Source of the DNA: DASRAU01 sp036005805
Lineage (GTDB): Bacteria; Acidobacteriota; Polarisedimenticolia; Gp22-AA2
Assembly (NCBI GenBank): GCA_036005805.1
Contig: DASYQE010000348.1
Coordinates: 1-7,069, forward strand
DNA length: 7,069 nucleotides
Direction: 5' to 3'
Below are positions 1 to 5,398 of this stretch, one piece after another. The position numbers were made by a program, and so were the translations under genes. Below the pieces are notes generated by a model. The model made no database searches and had not been told where the DNA came from. It saw only the letters and a program-made list of their open reading frames with translations. Each line of letters opens with the position of its first letter. Position 1 is the first letter of the stretch.

Positions 1-1678
1 AGACGTCGATCACCTTCACCACCCAGTCGGAGTCGGTCCCCGAGGTCGAGGCGACGAGGTTCACCACCGGCTGGCCGGCGATCTTCACGGGTGAAGTGAG
101 CCGGTCCGACACGAACGCCAGCACGTCGGTCCGCCCGGAGGACTCGCGCTGATCCTCCACGAGCCACTTGCGCCAGCGATCGCCCGATGCCTTCACCGGA
201 CGGGAGATGAAGGGAACGGGCTTGGCCGGATCGGAGACGTATTCCTCGTAGCCCGCGCTGCCGGTGCGCGCGCCCGCCGCGGGCGCGAACGCCAGCTTCA
301 GACCCGCGTTCAGATAGAGCGGCGTCGGTTTCGGGACGCATCCCGCGCTGTTCGCACCGGCGGCCGCGCAACCGGCCGGCCAGGAGGAAAGCTTCCGCCA
401 CGCATTGGTCCCGGTCTCGAACGCGGTGACCGGCGCCACGTCCGCTTTGCGCGTCCCCTCTTTCAAGTATTGATCCAGGAACGGACGAAGCACCTCGCGC
501 CGGAACCACAGCGCCGTGTCGCTGCCGAACTTGATCGCCCCGAGCGCGCTGCCGTCCTTGATCTCCTGCCCGTGGTGCCATGGTCCCAGCACGAGGAAGA
601 CACGGTCGTTGCCTTTGTCCTTGGGCTCGATCGCCTTGTAGACGGCGGGAGCGCCGTAGATGTCCTCCTGGTCCCAGAGGCTGTGGACCAGCATCACGGG
701 AACCTCGAGCGGCTGCGCGGCGAGGATCCGGTCCACCGCCTGGTCGCGCCAGTACGCGTCGTAGGCCGGGTGCTCCAGGAGCTTCCTCCAGAACCCGACC
801 TGCTCCAGGCCGTGGAGCCGTCCCAGATCGCCGGCCGAGCCCGCCTCCATGAAATCGTCGTAGTCATCCAGGTGGCTGTGCCACCACTTGGCGTCGTTCT
901 TGCGCGTCGCCTCCTGCTCGAAGATGTAGTCCATGCCCTGTTGCCGGAACGCGCCGTTGTGGAACCAGTCGTCTCCCATCCAGCCGTCCACCATCGGGTT
1001 CATCGGCACCGCGACTTTGAGCGCGGGGTGCGGATGGATGAGCGCCATCAGCGGCAGGAACCCGTCGTACGAGATCCCGAGGATGCCGACCCGGCCGTTG
1101 GACTCCGGCAGGTTCTTCGGGTTCACCAGCCAGTCGATGGTGTCGTAAGTGTCGGTGGCGTGATCCACCGGCGTCGGGTTCTGCGGCCCGTGCAGCGGCC
1201 GGTTCATGACGTAATCGCCTTCGGAGCCGTGCTTGCCGCGGATGTCCTGGACCACGCGGATGTACCCGCCCTCGACGATCGTGTCCACGGCATTGTCGTA
1301 GCCGTCGAGGATCGGCCCGAGGTGCGCGCTGTGGGAGCGGCTCGTCATGTCGTCCGCGTCGTAGGGCGTGCGGGTCAGGAGGATCGGCGCGCCCTTCGCC
1401 CCCTTCGGCACCAGGATCACCGTGTGGAGCTTGACGCCGTCGCGCATCGGGATCTCCGCCTCGCGCCGGGTGTAGTCCCAGGAGTCCATCGTCACCTTGA
1501 CCTTGTCCGGGGTCTCGCTCGGGTAATCGGGATACTGGGGAGGCTTCGGGCTCTCCCTGGGCTTCGCGGGTTCGGAAGTCTGGGCGTTCCCCGGTGCGGC
1601 GAGGCCGGACACCAACAGGAGCGCGACGAAGACGAAAAGCGCGAGGACGGAACTCGAGCGTCGGACATGAAGGTGCAT
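1..1678 (-). CDS. Secreted alpha-amino acid ester hydrolase (CocE/NonD S15-type family), 3' end beyond the window
   Basis: Serine hydrolase expected to cleave, or transfer the acyl group of, esters and amides of alpha-amino acids (EC 3.1.1.43 type) outside the cytoplasm. 559 codons are present. Family members are about 620-640 residues, so roughly the last 75-90 are missing at the window edge. Residues 1-32 form a Sec signal peptide (basic start, hydrophobic core 11-27, GNA before Gln33). The alpha/beta-hydrolase domain follows. Nucleophile Ser203 lies in GISYDG with Tyr204 as likely oxyanion residue, the acid is Asp336 in LWDQED, and the base is His369 in GPWHHG. Asp237 (DGWMGDDW), Glu338 and Asp339 match the family's carboxylate cluster that holds the substrate alpha-amine. 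The spacings (133, 33 and 34 residues) equal those I recall for the Xanthomonas citri enzyme (S174, D307, H340, D208, E309, D310). The jelly-roll C-terminal domain starts near residue 415. The start is set by an adjacent Shine-Dalgarno. It lies 41 bases after the DDAH-like gene and is probably co-transcribed. A broader cocaine-esterase-like or X-Pro peptidase role is less likely given the cluster. Confidence 0.9.
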   Translation of the reverse strand, partial: MHLHVRRSSSVLALFVFVALLLVSGLAAPGNAQTSEPAKPRESPKPPQYPDYPSETPDKVKVTMDSWDYTRREAEIPMRDGVKLHTVILVPKGAKGAPILLTRTPYDADDMTSRSHSAHLGPILDGYDNAVDTIVEGGYIRVVQDIRGKHGSEGDYVMNRPLHGPQNPTPVDHATDTYDTIDWLVNPKNLPESNGRVGILGISYDGFLPLMALIHPHPALKVAVPMNPMVDGWMGDDWFHNGAFRQQGMDYIFEQEATRKNDAKWWHSHLDDYDDFMEAGSAGDLGRLHGLEQVGFWRKLLEHPAYDAYWRDQAVDRILAAQPLEVPVMLVHSLWDQEDIYGAPAVYKAIEPKDKGNDRVFLVLGPWHHGQEIKDGSALGAIKFGSDTALWFRREVLRPFLDQYLKEGTRKADVAPVTAFETGTNAWRKLSSWPAGCAAAGANSAGCVPKPTPLYLNAGLKLAFAPAAGARTGSAGYEEYVSDPAKPVPFISRPVKASGDRWRKWLVEDQRESSGRTDVLAFVSDRLTSPVKIAGQPVVNLVASTSGTDSDWVVKVIDV

Positions 1679-1681
1679 CGG

Positions 1682-1689
1682 ACCTCCCC
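1682..1689 (-). promoter_or_regulatory. Ribosome-binding site of the ester hydrolase gene
   Basis: Read on the minus strand the sequence is GGGGAGGT, ending three bases before the ATG at 1678-1676. It is a strong anti-16S match and supports this ATG, which is also the residue that begins a well-formed signal peptide. Confidence 0.7.
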
Positions 1690-1719
1690 GGAGATCGAAT
1701 CGACGGCAGGAAATCATCG

Positions 1720-2613
1720 TCAGGCTCTCGAGATCGGACGGGTCAGACAGGTCGGGCCGCCGGATCCCTTCCGGCAGATCTCGTCGCCGGAGAACACCGC
1801 GACCTGCGCTCCCGCCTGCTCGAGACGCTTCCGCGTCATCGGGTTGCCGTCGATCATCAGGCAGCGGCGCGGGCCGACGGCCAGCACGTTGCAGCCCATG
1901 CTCTCGAACTCCTCGTCGGGGACTTCGACGAGCGCGAGGCCGAGCGACAGCAGCCGTTCGCGGAACGGGATCGGCAGCAGGGGCGAGTAGACCAGCGCCA
2001 GGTCGCGATCGATCGGGCTGAGGATCGACATGAGATGGAAGACGTCGGCGGGGCCGCGCCAGTGGGGGAGCGGCGCCACCACGACCTCGACGCCGTTGCC
2101 GAGAAGGGCGCGCAGCTGGCGGATCCCCTCGTCGTTGGTGCGGTAGCCGCGCCCGACGGCGAGCGTCCTCTCGTCGAGCCAGGCGACGTCGCCGCCTTCG
2201 ATCTTTCCCTCTCCGGAGATCATGCCGGCCACGGGGATGCCGAACTTGCGGAAAGCCTCGGCCTGCGCCGAAGGCTCGGTCGCGCGCGCCGCCTTGCCCA
2301 TGTTGCAGAGGATCATCCCCGCGCTCGAAGGGATGGAGGCGTCGCGCACGTAAATCGAATCGAGGCCGGTGATGTCGTCGGGGGGCATCCAGTGGATGCG
2401 GGCGCCGGCCTCCTCGAGGAGGGCCGCGAAGCGGTCGTACTCGGCCGCGGCGCGGGCGGGATCGGGCGGGGCCAGGTAGTTCAGCCGGCGCCAGGCGGCG
2501 TCCACGGCTGCGGCGTCGCGAAACGCGTCCCGCGCGTGCTTCAGCAGGACGCTCTGGAGGGCGCCGACGTCGGATTGCGATGGTCGGTTCAAGGAGCGGA
2601 ATGCTAGCACCAT
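1720..2613 (-). CDS. Dimethylargininase/arginine-deiminase-fold (amidinotransferase superfamily) hydrolase
   Basis: 297-residue cytoplasmic protein of the guanidine-modifying superfamily, which attacks the guanidinium carbon of arginine-like substrates through a Cys thioester-like intermediate. Visible landmarks in order: the YVRDAS strand with Asp91 (substrate-binding acid position), EGGD at 139-142, GYRTN with Arg158, the catalytic His193 in DVFHLMS, and the catalytic Cys289 in GGPTCLTRP near the C terminus. The order and length fit dimethylarginine dimethylaminohydrolase (DDAH) and its relatives better than classical arginine deiminase, which is about 400 residues. The substrate (methylated arginine, arginine, or another guanidino compound) cannot be read from sequence. 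No signal peptide is seen. The ATG at 2613 lacks a good nearby Shine-Dalgarno (the GGGGAGG near 2645-2651 is too far), so translation may be leaderless or weak; no other start gives a complete N-terminal domain. It is the first gene of a probable two-gene unit with the ester hydrolase. Confidence 0.85.
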   Translation of the reverse strand: MVLAFRSLNRPSQSDVGALQSVLLKHARDAFRDAAAVDAAWRRLNYLAPPDPARAAAEYDRFAALLEEAGARIHWMPPDDITGLDSIYVRDASIPSSAGMILCNMGKAARATEPSAQAEAFRKFGIPVAGMISGEGKIEGGDVAWLDERTLAVGRGYRTNDEGIRQLRALLGNGVEVVVAPLPHWRGPADVFHLMSILSPIDRDLALVYSPLLPIPFRERLLSLGLALVEVPDEEFESMGCNVLAVGPRRCLMIDGNPMTRKRLEQAGAQVAVFSGDEICRKGSGGPTCLTRPISRA

Positions 2614-2690
2614 CGTCGCACCGGCCGGGAAGTCCGCTGGAACGCCTCCCCGGACGTCGTCGTATGCTGCGGTTGACCCGGGGGTGAGGG
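2614..2690. promoter_or_regulatory. Divergent intergenic region with weak candidate promoter for the TPR gene
   Basis: These 77 bases separate the divergent DDAH-like and TPR genes, so promoters in both directions are expected here. On the plus strand TATGCT (2663-2668) is an acceptable -10 box 22 bases before the ATG, but no convincing -35 lies at the right distance (TGGAAC at 2638-2643 is 19 bases away). GGTGAGGG directly before the ATG at 2691 may act as its ribosome-binding site, although the spacing is short. I cannot identify a convincing minus-strand promoter. Confidence 0.35.
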
Positions 2691-3812
2691 ATGATTCCTC
2701 GTCGTGCGGCGCGAGACAGCCGGTTCGTTCCCTTCGCCAGGCGACGCTGGATCGGCGCGGCGGCGGTGCTTATTCCCGCCTCTTTCGTCCTGGCCGAGGA
2801 TTCCCCCGGCCAGTGGATCGAGCAGGGTCATTTCAGGCGTGCGGAGGTCCTGCTGCGCGCGCCGTTGCAGAAAACCCCCGCCGATCCGCAGATGAACTTC
2901 CTCATGTCGCGGGTGGATCTGGCTTTTCGCAGGTTGGACGACGCGGTCGCGCATGCGGAGAAAGCGGTCGCCGCCGATGGGGCGAATGCGTCCTACCACG
3001 GCCAGCTCGCCGAAGCCCTCGGTGCGCAGACCGACGACCCCGACCGGGGGATGTTCGACAAGCTCTCCCTGGCGAAGCGCGTCAGGAAAGAGGCGGAAGC
3101 CGCACTCGCGCTCGATCCGAAGAACGAGTCGGCAAATTCGGTCCTTCTGACCTTCTATCTCGAGGCCCCGGGGATCGCGGGGGGGAGCAAGGACAAGGCG
3201 AAGGAGCTCGCGGACCGGGTCACGCAGCTCGATCCGGCGCAGGGGTACCAGCTGCAGATGGAGATCGCGCGCAAGGAGCAGCGCATGACCGATCTCGAGC
3301 CCCTGGCCAGGAAGGCGTTCGAGGCCGGTTCCAACAGCTTCCGCGCCAACCTCAATTTCGCCGGTTTCAACCTGAGCCGGACCCCGCCGGATCCGGTCGC
3401 CGGGGAAAAGCATGCGCGCGCGGCGATGAAGCTGGACGCGCAGAGGATCGGTCCCTACAGCCTTCTGGCGTCGCTCTTCGTCACGCAGAAGCGGTGGAAC
3501 GAGCTGGACCCGCTGCTGGCCGACGCGGAACGAGCCATCCCGGACAATCTCGGCGCGCACTACCAGGCGGCCAGGGCCATCCTACTCGCGGGCGATGCCG
3601 GACAGATGGGCCGCGCCGAATCGTACCTGCGCAAGTATCTCGGTCAGCCTCCCGAAGGCGGACAACCGAGCCTCGCCGGCGCGCACTGGCGTCTCGGCCT
3701 CGTCCTGGAGAAGCAGGGCCGCAAGGACGAGGCGCGCGCCGAGGTTCAGACCGCGGTCACCCTCGACCCGAAACTCAAAGCGGCCCAGCAGGACCTGAAG
3801 CGGCTGAAATGA
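2691..3812 (+). CDS. Exported tetratricopeptide-repeat (TPR) protein
   Basis: 373-residue helical-repeat protein, probably a periplasmic or membrane-anchored scaffold; no enzymatic motif is seen. The N terminus has a long basic stretch (1-19) and then a hydrophobic segment (20-35) ending VLA before Glu36, which fits a signal peptide or an uncleaved anchor. TPR-like helix pairs cover about 38-97 (WIEQGHFRRAEVLLR, then a unit around RLDDAVAHAEKAV), 100-143, 147-182, 205-250, 254-290 and a canonical last unit at 330-363 (AHWRLGLVLEKQGRKDEA... ending TLDP). The APGIAGGSKDKA segment (159-170) is a glycine-containing turn common in one group of bacterial TPR proteins. It is the only plus-strand gene here, divergent from the DDAH-like gene and convergent with the protease gene, so it is its own transcription unit. 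An upstream in-frame ATG at 2664 is closed by a stop before 2691, which rules out a longer protein. The binding partner is unknown. Confidence 0.85.
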   Translation: MIPRRAARDSRFVPFARRRWIGAAAVLIPASFVLAEDSPGQWIEQGHFRRAEVLLRAPLQKTPADPQMNFLMSRVDLAFRRLDDAVAHAEKAVAADGANASYHGQLAEALGAQTDDPDRGMFDKLSLAKRVRKEAEAALALDPKNESANSVLLTFYLEAPGIAGGSKDKAKELADRVTQLDPAQGYQLQMEIARKEQRMTDLEPLARKAFEAGSNSFRANLNFAGFNLSRTPPDPVAGEKHARAAMKLDAQRIGPYSLLASLFVTQKRWNELDPLLADAERAIPDNLGAHYQAARAILLAGDAGQMGRAESYLRKYLGQPPEGGQPSLAGAHWRLGLVLEKQGRKDEARAEVQTAVTLDPKLKAAQQDLKRLK

Positions 3813-3815
3813 GAA

Positions 3816-3852
3816 GGGCGGCGCGGCCCCCTCGAGGAGTGCCGCGCCGCCC
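3816..3852. terminator. Perfect 12-bp hairpin after the TPR gene
   Basis: GGGCGGCGCGGC (3816-3827) pairs perfectly with GCCGCGCCGCCC (3841-3852) around a 13-base loop, beginning three bases after the TPR stop codon. No T-run follows on either strand, so it is not a textbook intrinsic terminator. Placement between convergent genes and the very high stability suggest termination or 3'-end protection. Confidence 0.6.
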
Positions 3853-3865
3853 GGAATGCAACCGA

Positions 3866-3900
3866 CGCCGGACGGCGGGACGAGCGTCCCGCCGCCGGCG
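3866..3900. terminator. Second GC-rich hairpin after the protease gene
   Basis: CGCCGG (3866-3871), a bulged A at 3872 and CGGCGGGAC (3873-3881) pair with GTCCCGCCG (3886-3894) and CCGGCG (3895-3900) around the tetraloop GAGC. The 15-bp stem starts eight bases after the protease stop when read on the minus strand. There is no clear T-run. It is probably the minus-strand counterpart of the 3816-3852 hairpin, together forming a bidirectional barrier. Confidence 0.55.
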
Positions 3901-3908
3901 GAACTCCT

Positions 3909-4727
3909 TTAGAAATTCCCGTCGCAGATCGCCGTGGTCTCGGCCGACTCGTGCGTGCCGTTGCCGCAGCAGTAGCGGTTGGCCGGCTTGCCGCTGGTGC
4001 GGCCCGAGCAGTCGGCGGCGCAGTTGTTGCAGTTCTCGCCCGACTCGCAGGTGCCGTTGTTGTTGCAGCCGCCGCCACCGCCGGTCTGCAGGGTGCAGGC
4101 GTAGAGCGCCTGCGCGCCGCTCCGGTCATCGGAGGCGATCGCCTTGTCGTCGCAATAGGCGACCGACGGATACATCAGCGCCGACGCCGTGTTCGAGTGC
4201 GCCAGGCCGATGAGGTGGCCGATCTCGTGCGAGACCACCGAATCGAGGTAGATCTCGCTCGAGCAGCCGTCCGGCTCGCCCGGCGTCGTGTAGTCGTACG
4301 CCAGGTTGAAGGCCACGTCGGCGTCCGTGTTCGCGACGACGTTCAGCCCGCCGCACGTCCCCGTGGTGTTGGTGTCGTAATAGCCGGTGGTGGTGGCGGC
4401 CAGGCACGACCCTTTGCAGATGTTGCGCGGGTCCGAGAAGATGACGTCGCTGTTGCTGTCGCCCAGAGTGTAGGAGACGCTGCCGGCCGAGGCGTTGACG
4501 ATCTGGCCGGCCCCCTGGCTGTTCCAGGCGTTCACCGCCGAGACGGCCGCGTTGACGCCGCGGTTGCCGTCGGTGACGCTGGCCATGCCGCCGTTGTCGA
4601 CCCGGACGGCTTTCGGGGTCGAGAACCAGCGGCGCGGCGGGCTCAGCAGGACGTAGGCCGAGGCGGCGGTGATGCCCGACGCGGCGATGAGGGCGACGAC
4701 TCCGGCTTTCGCGATGGTGCGATTCAT
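3909..4727 (-). CDS. Secreted matrixin-like zinc metalloprotease with Cys-rich tail
   Basis: 272-residue secreted endopeptidase of the metzincin/matrixin type. The signal peptide is 1-24 (AASA before Tyr25). The catalytic domain spans about 34-211 and carries the zinc site HEIGHLIGLAH: His167, His171 and His177 as ligands, Glu168 as general base, and a Met-turn at ALMYP (Met185). Cys104/Cys108, Cys125, Cys155, Cys192 and Cys211 could form disulfides. A GGGGG linker (216-220) leads to a Cys-rich tail. Its first motif has C221, C227, C233, C236 and C240 (pattern C-x5-C-x5-C-x2-C-x3-C); a second, degenerate copy occupies 253-272. There is almost no propeptide: fewer than 15 residues separate the signal peptide from the catalytic fold, and no cysteine-switch PRCGxPD motif is present, so latency must be handled otherwise. 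The substrate is unknown. An AGGAGG site lies seven bases before the ATG, embedded in the end of the upstream gene, with which it forms an operon. Confidence 0.88.
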   Translation of the reverse strand: MNRTIAKAGVVALIAASGITAASAYVLLSPPRRWFSTPKAVRVDNGGMASVTDGNRGVNAAVSAVNAWNSQGAGQIVNASAGSVSYTLGDSNSDVIFSDPRNICKGSCLAATTTGYYDTNTTGTCGGLNVVANTDADVAFNLAYDYTTPGEPDGCSSEIYLDSVVSHEIGHLIGLAHSNTASALMYPSVAYCDDKAIASDDRSGAQALYACTLQTGGGGGCNNNGTCESGENCNNCAADCSGRTSGKPANRYCCGNGTHESAETTAICDGNF

Positions 4728-4733
4728 CGGCGG

Positions 4734-4740
4734 CCTCCTA
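4734..4740 (-). promoter_or_regulatory. Stop codon fused to ribosome-binding site (TAGGAGG) linking two genes
   Basis: The TAG stop of the upstream small secreted protein (4740-4738) supplies the first bases of TAGGAGG, the Shine-Dalgarno of the protease whose ATG is at 4727-4725. Ribosomes finishing the first gene arrive exactly on the initiation site of the second, which suggests translational coupling and matched output. Confidence 0.75.
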
Positions 4741-5244
4741 CTTTCCGGACGCGGCGATCTGCTTCGCCAACTGCGCCATCGACAGGCCGTGCGCCGACCC
4801 GCCCTTCAGCATCTCGTTGCCGGCCGCGTCGCGGTCGACCTTCGAGAGCCCCTGGTAATAACCCTCCACCATCTGGGCGCCGTCATCCCACGAGCCGAGG
4901 AAGACGACGACGTTGTCCCCGACCTGGAAGTCGGGCGCGCCTTCCATCACGACGCGGTAGCCGTCCACGACGCCGCCCGGGACCCGGATGGTTTCGTAGG
5001 CGTGCTTCGGGCCCAGGAGGGACCGCTTCACCTCCAGCGTGACCGAGCTGAAGATGAAGGTGTGGTCGGCGTTCCATTCGGACCGGATGTCGGTGACCTG
5101 GGCGTGGACGATTCCGTGCGACTTTTGGATCAGGTCTCCAACATTCTGCTTCAGGAATGTCGAGGCCCCGGCGCCTGACACCCCCGCCACGAGAAGCGCG
5201 GCGAGAGCGAGGGTCGGGAGGATGCGACGACGTTGCGTCCTCAT
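4738..5244 (-). CDS. Small exported protein of unknown function, partner gene of the matrixin-like protease
   Basis: 168 residues from the chosen ATG. Residues 1-27 are a clear Sec signal peptide (RTQRRR, hydrophobic 9-22, AGA before Ser28). The mature part, about 141 residues without cysteine, looks mostly beta: GIVHAQVTDIRSEWNADHTF (44-63), then a strand SSVTLEVKRSLLG, a PGGVVDG turn (89-95) and EGAPDFQVGDNVVVFLGS (101-118). The end carries GGSAHGLSMAQLAKQI (148-163), probably a helix. This pattern resembles exported domains I associate with matrixin genes in GC-rich bacteria, but I cannot name a characterised family. An ATG at 5340 would add 32 residues, but it lies inside the -35 box of the predicted promoter and would place a basic segment before the signal peptide, so 5244 is preferred. 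A GTG at 5247-5245 is an equally well spaced alternative (GGAGGG at 5254-5259). It is the first gene of the operon with the protease. Possible roles are chaperone, inhibitor or cofactor of the protease. Confidence 0.8.
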   Translation of the reverse strand: MRTQRRRILPTLALAALLVAGVSGAGASTFLKQNVGDLIQKSHGIVHAQVTDIRSEWNADHTFIFSSVTLEVKRSLLGPKHAYETIRVPGGVVDGYRVVMEGAPDFQVGDNVVVFLGSWDDGAQMVEGYYQGLSKVDRDAAGNEMLKGGSAHGLSMAQLAKQIAASGK

Positions 5245-5253
5245 CACGGTGAT

Positions 5254-5260
5254 CCCTCCA
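5254..5260 (-). promoter_or_regulatory. Ribosome-binding site of the small exported protein
   Basis: TGGAGGG on the minus strand lies nine bases before ATG 5244 and six before the adjacent in-frame GTG 5247. It supports the short start over the 5340 start. Confidence 0.6.
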
Positions 5261-5271
5261 GTGAGCGAGAA

Positions 5272-5293
5272 GATCCGCGCCAACGCGCGGATC
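5272..5293 (-). promoter_or_regulatory. Perfect hairpin in the 5' leader of the secreted-protein operon
   Basis: GATCCGCGC (5272-5280) and GCGCGGATC (5285-5293) are perfect inverted repeats around a 4-base loop. Relative to the predicted promoter the structure sits about 10-35 bases into the transcript and 11 bases upstream of the ribosome-binding site. It could protect the mRNA 5' end, act as a protein-binding operator, or tune expression; no T-run follows, so an attenuator is less likely. Confidence 0.5.
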
Positions 5294-5311
5294 GGTTGAC
5301 GAATGCGCATC

Positions 5312-5340
5312 CTCTTACGCCCGTCATCCGATCCTGTCAA
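5312..5340 (-). promoter_or_regulatory. Sigma-70-type promoter of the secreted-protein operon
   Basis: On the minus strand a perfect TTGACA -35 box (5340-5335) is followed by a 17-base spacer and TAAGAG (5317-5312) as a -10 box, matching three of six consensus bases. The start point would be near 5305, giving a leader of about 60 bases. It lies in the gap after the transporter stop, so the secreted pair can be transcribed independently of the transporter operon. Confidence 0.55.
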
Positions 5341-5398
5341 GCAGCGATTGCCCGATTTGGCCCGAATGAAGGGATCGATCCGGGACCCGGCCGTGGCG

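Noticed and set aside
269..287. Inverted repeat of 8 bp with a 3-base loop
   Set aside because: It lies inside the ester hydrolase coding sequence and encodes an Ala/Gly/Arg-rich stretch; GC-rich codon use explains it.
470..2607. Long plus-strand open frames at 470-1990 and 1594-2607
   Set aside because: They lie antisense to the ester hydrolase and DDAH-like genes, have Arg/His/Asp-rich compositions typical of GC-rich shadow frames, and show no recognisable domain.
2604..3560. Minus-strand frame of 318 codons opposite the TPR gene
   Set aside because: The plus-strand frame has clear TPR periodicity and a signal peptide; the antisense frame has no domain and overlaps the DDAH-like start.
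2684..4213. Plus-strand frame of 509 codons running through the TPR gene and both hairpins
   Set aside because: It is extremely Arg/Gly/Pro-rich, crosses the terminator region, and is out of frame with the TPR gene.
3951..5178. Plus-strand frames at 3951-5042 and 4669-5178
   Set aside because: They are antisense to the zinc protease and its partner, whose catalytic motif, signal peptides and ribosome-binding sites are clear.
5245..5340. Upstream extension of the small exported protein to an ATG at 5340
   Set aside because: The extension overlaps the predicted -35 and -10 boxes and the leader hairpin, and would bury the signal peptide.
5372..5390. Adjacent palindromes GGATCGATCC and CCGGGACCCGG after the transporter stop
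   Set aside because: They are short, have no usable loop and no T-run, so I do not call a terminator; with GC-rich sequence such palindromes are common by chance.
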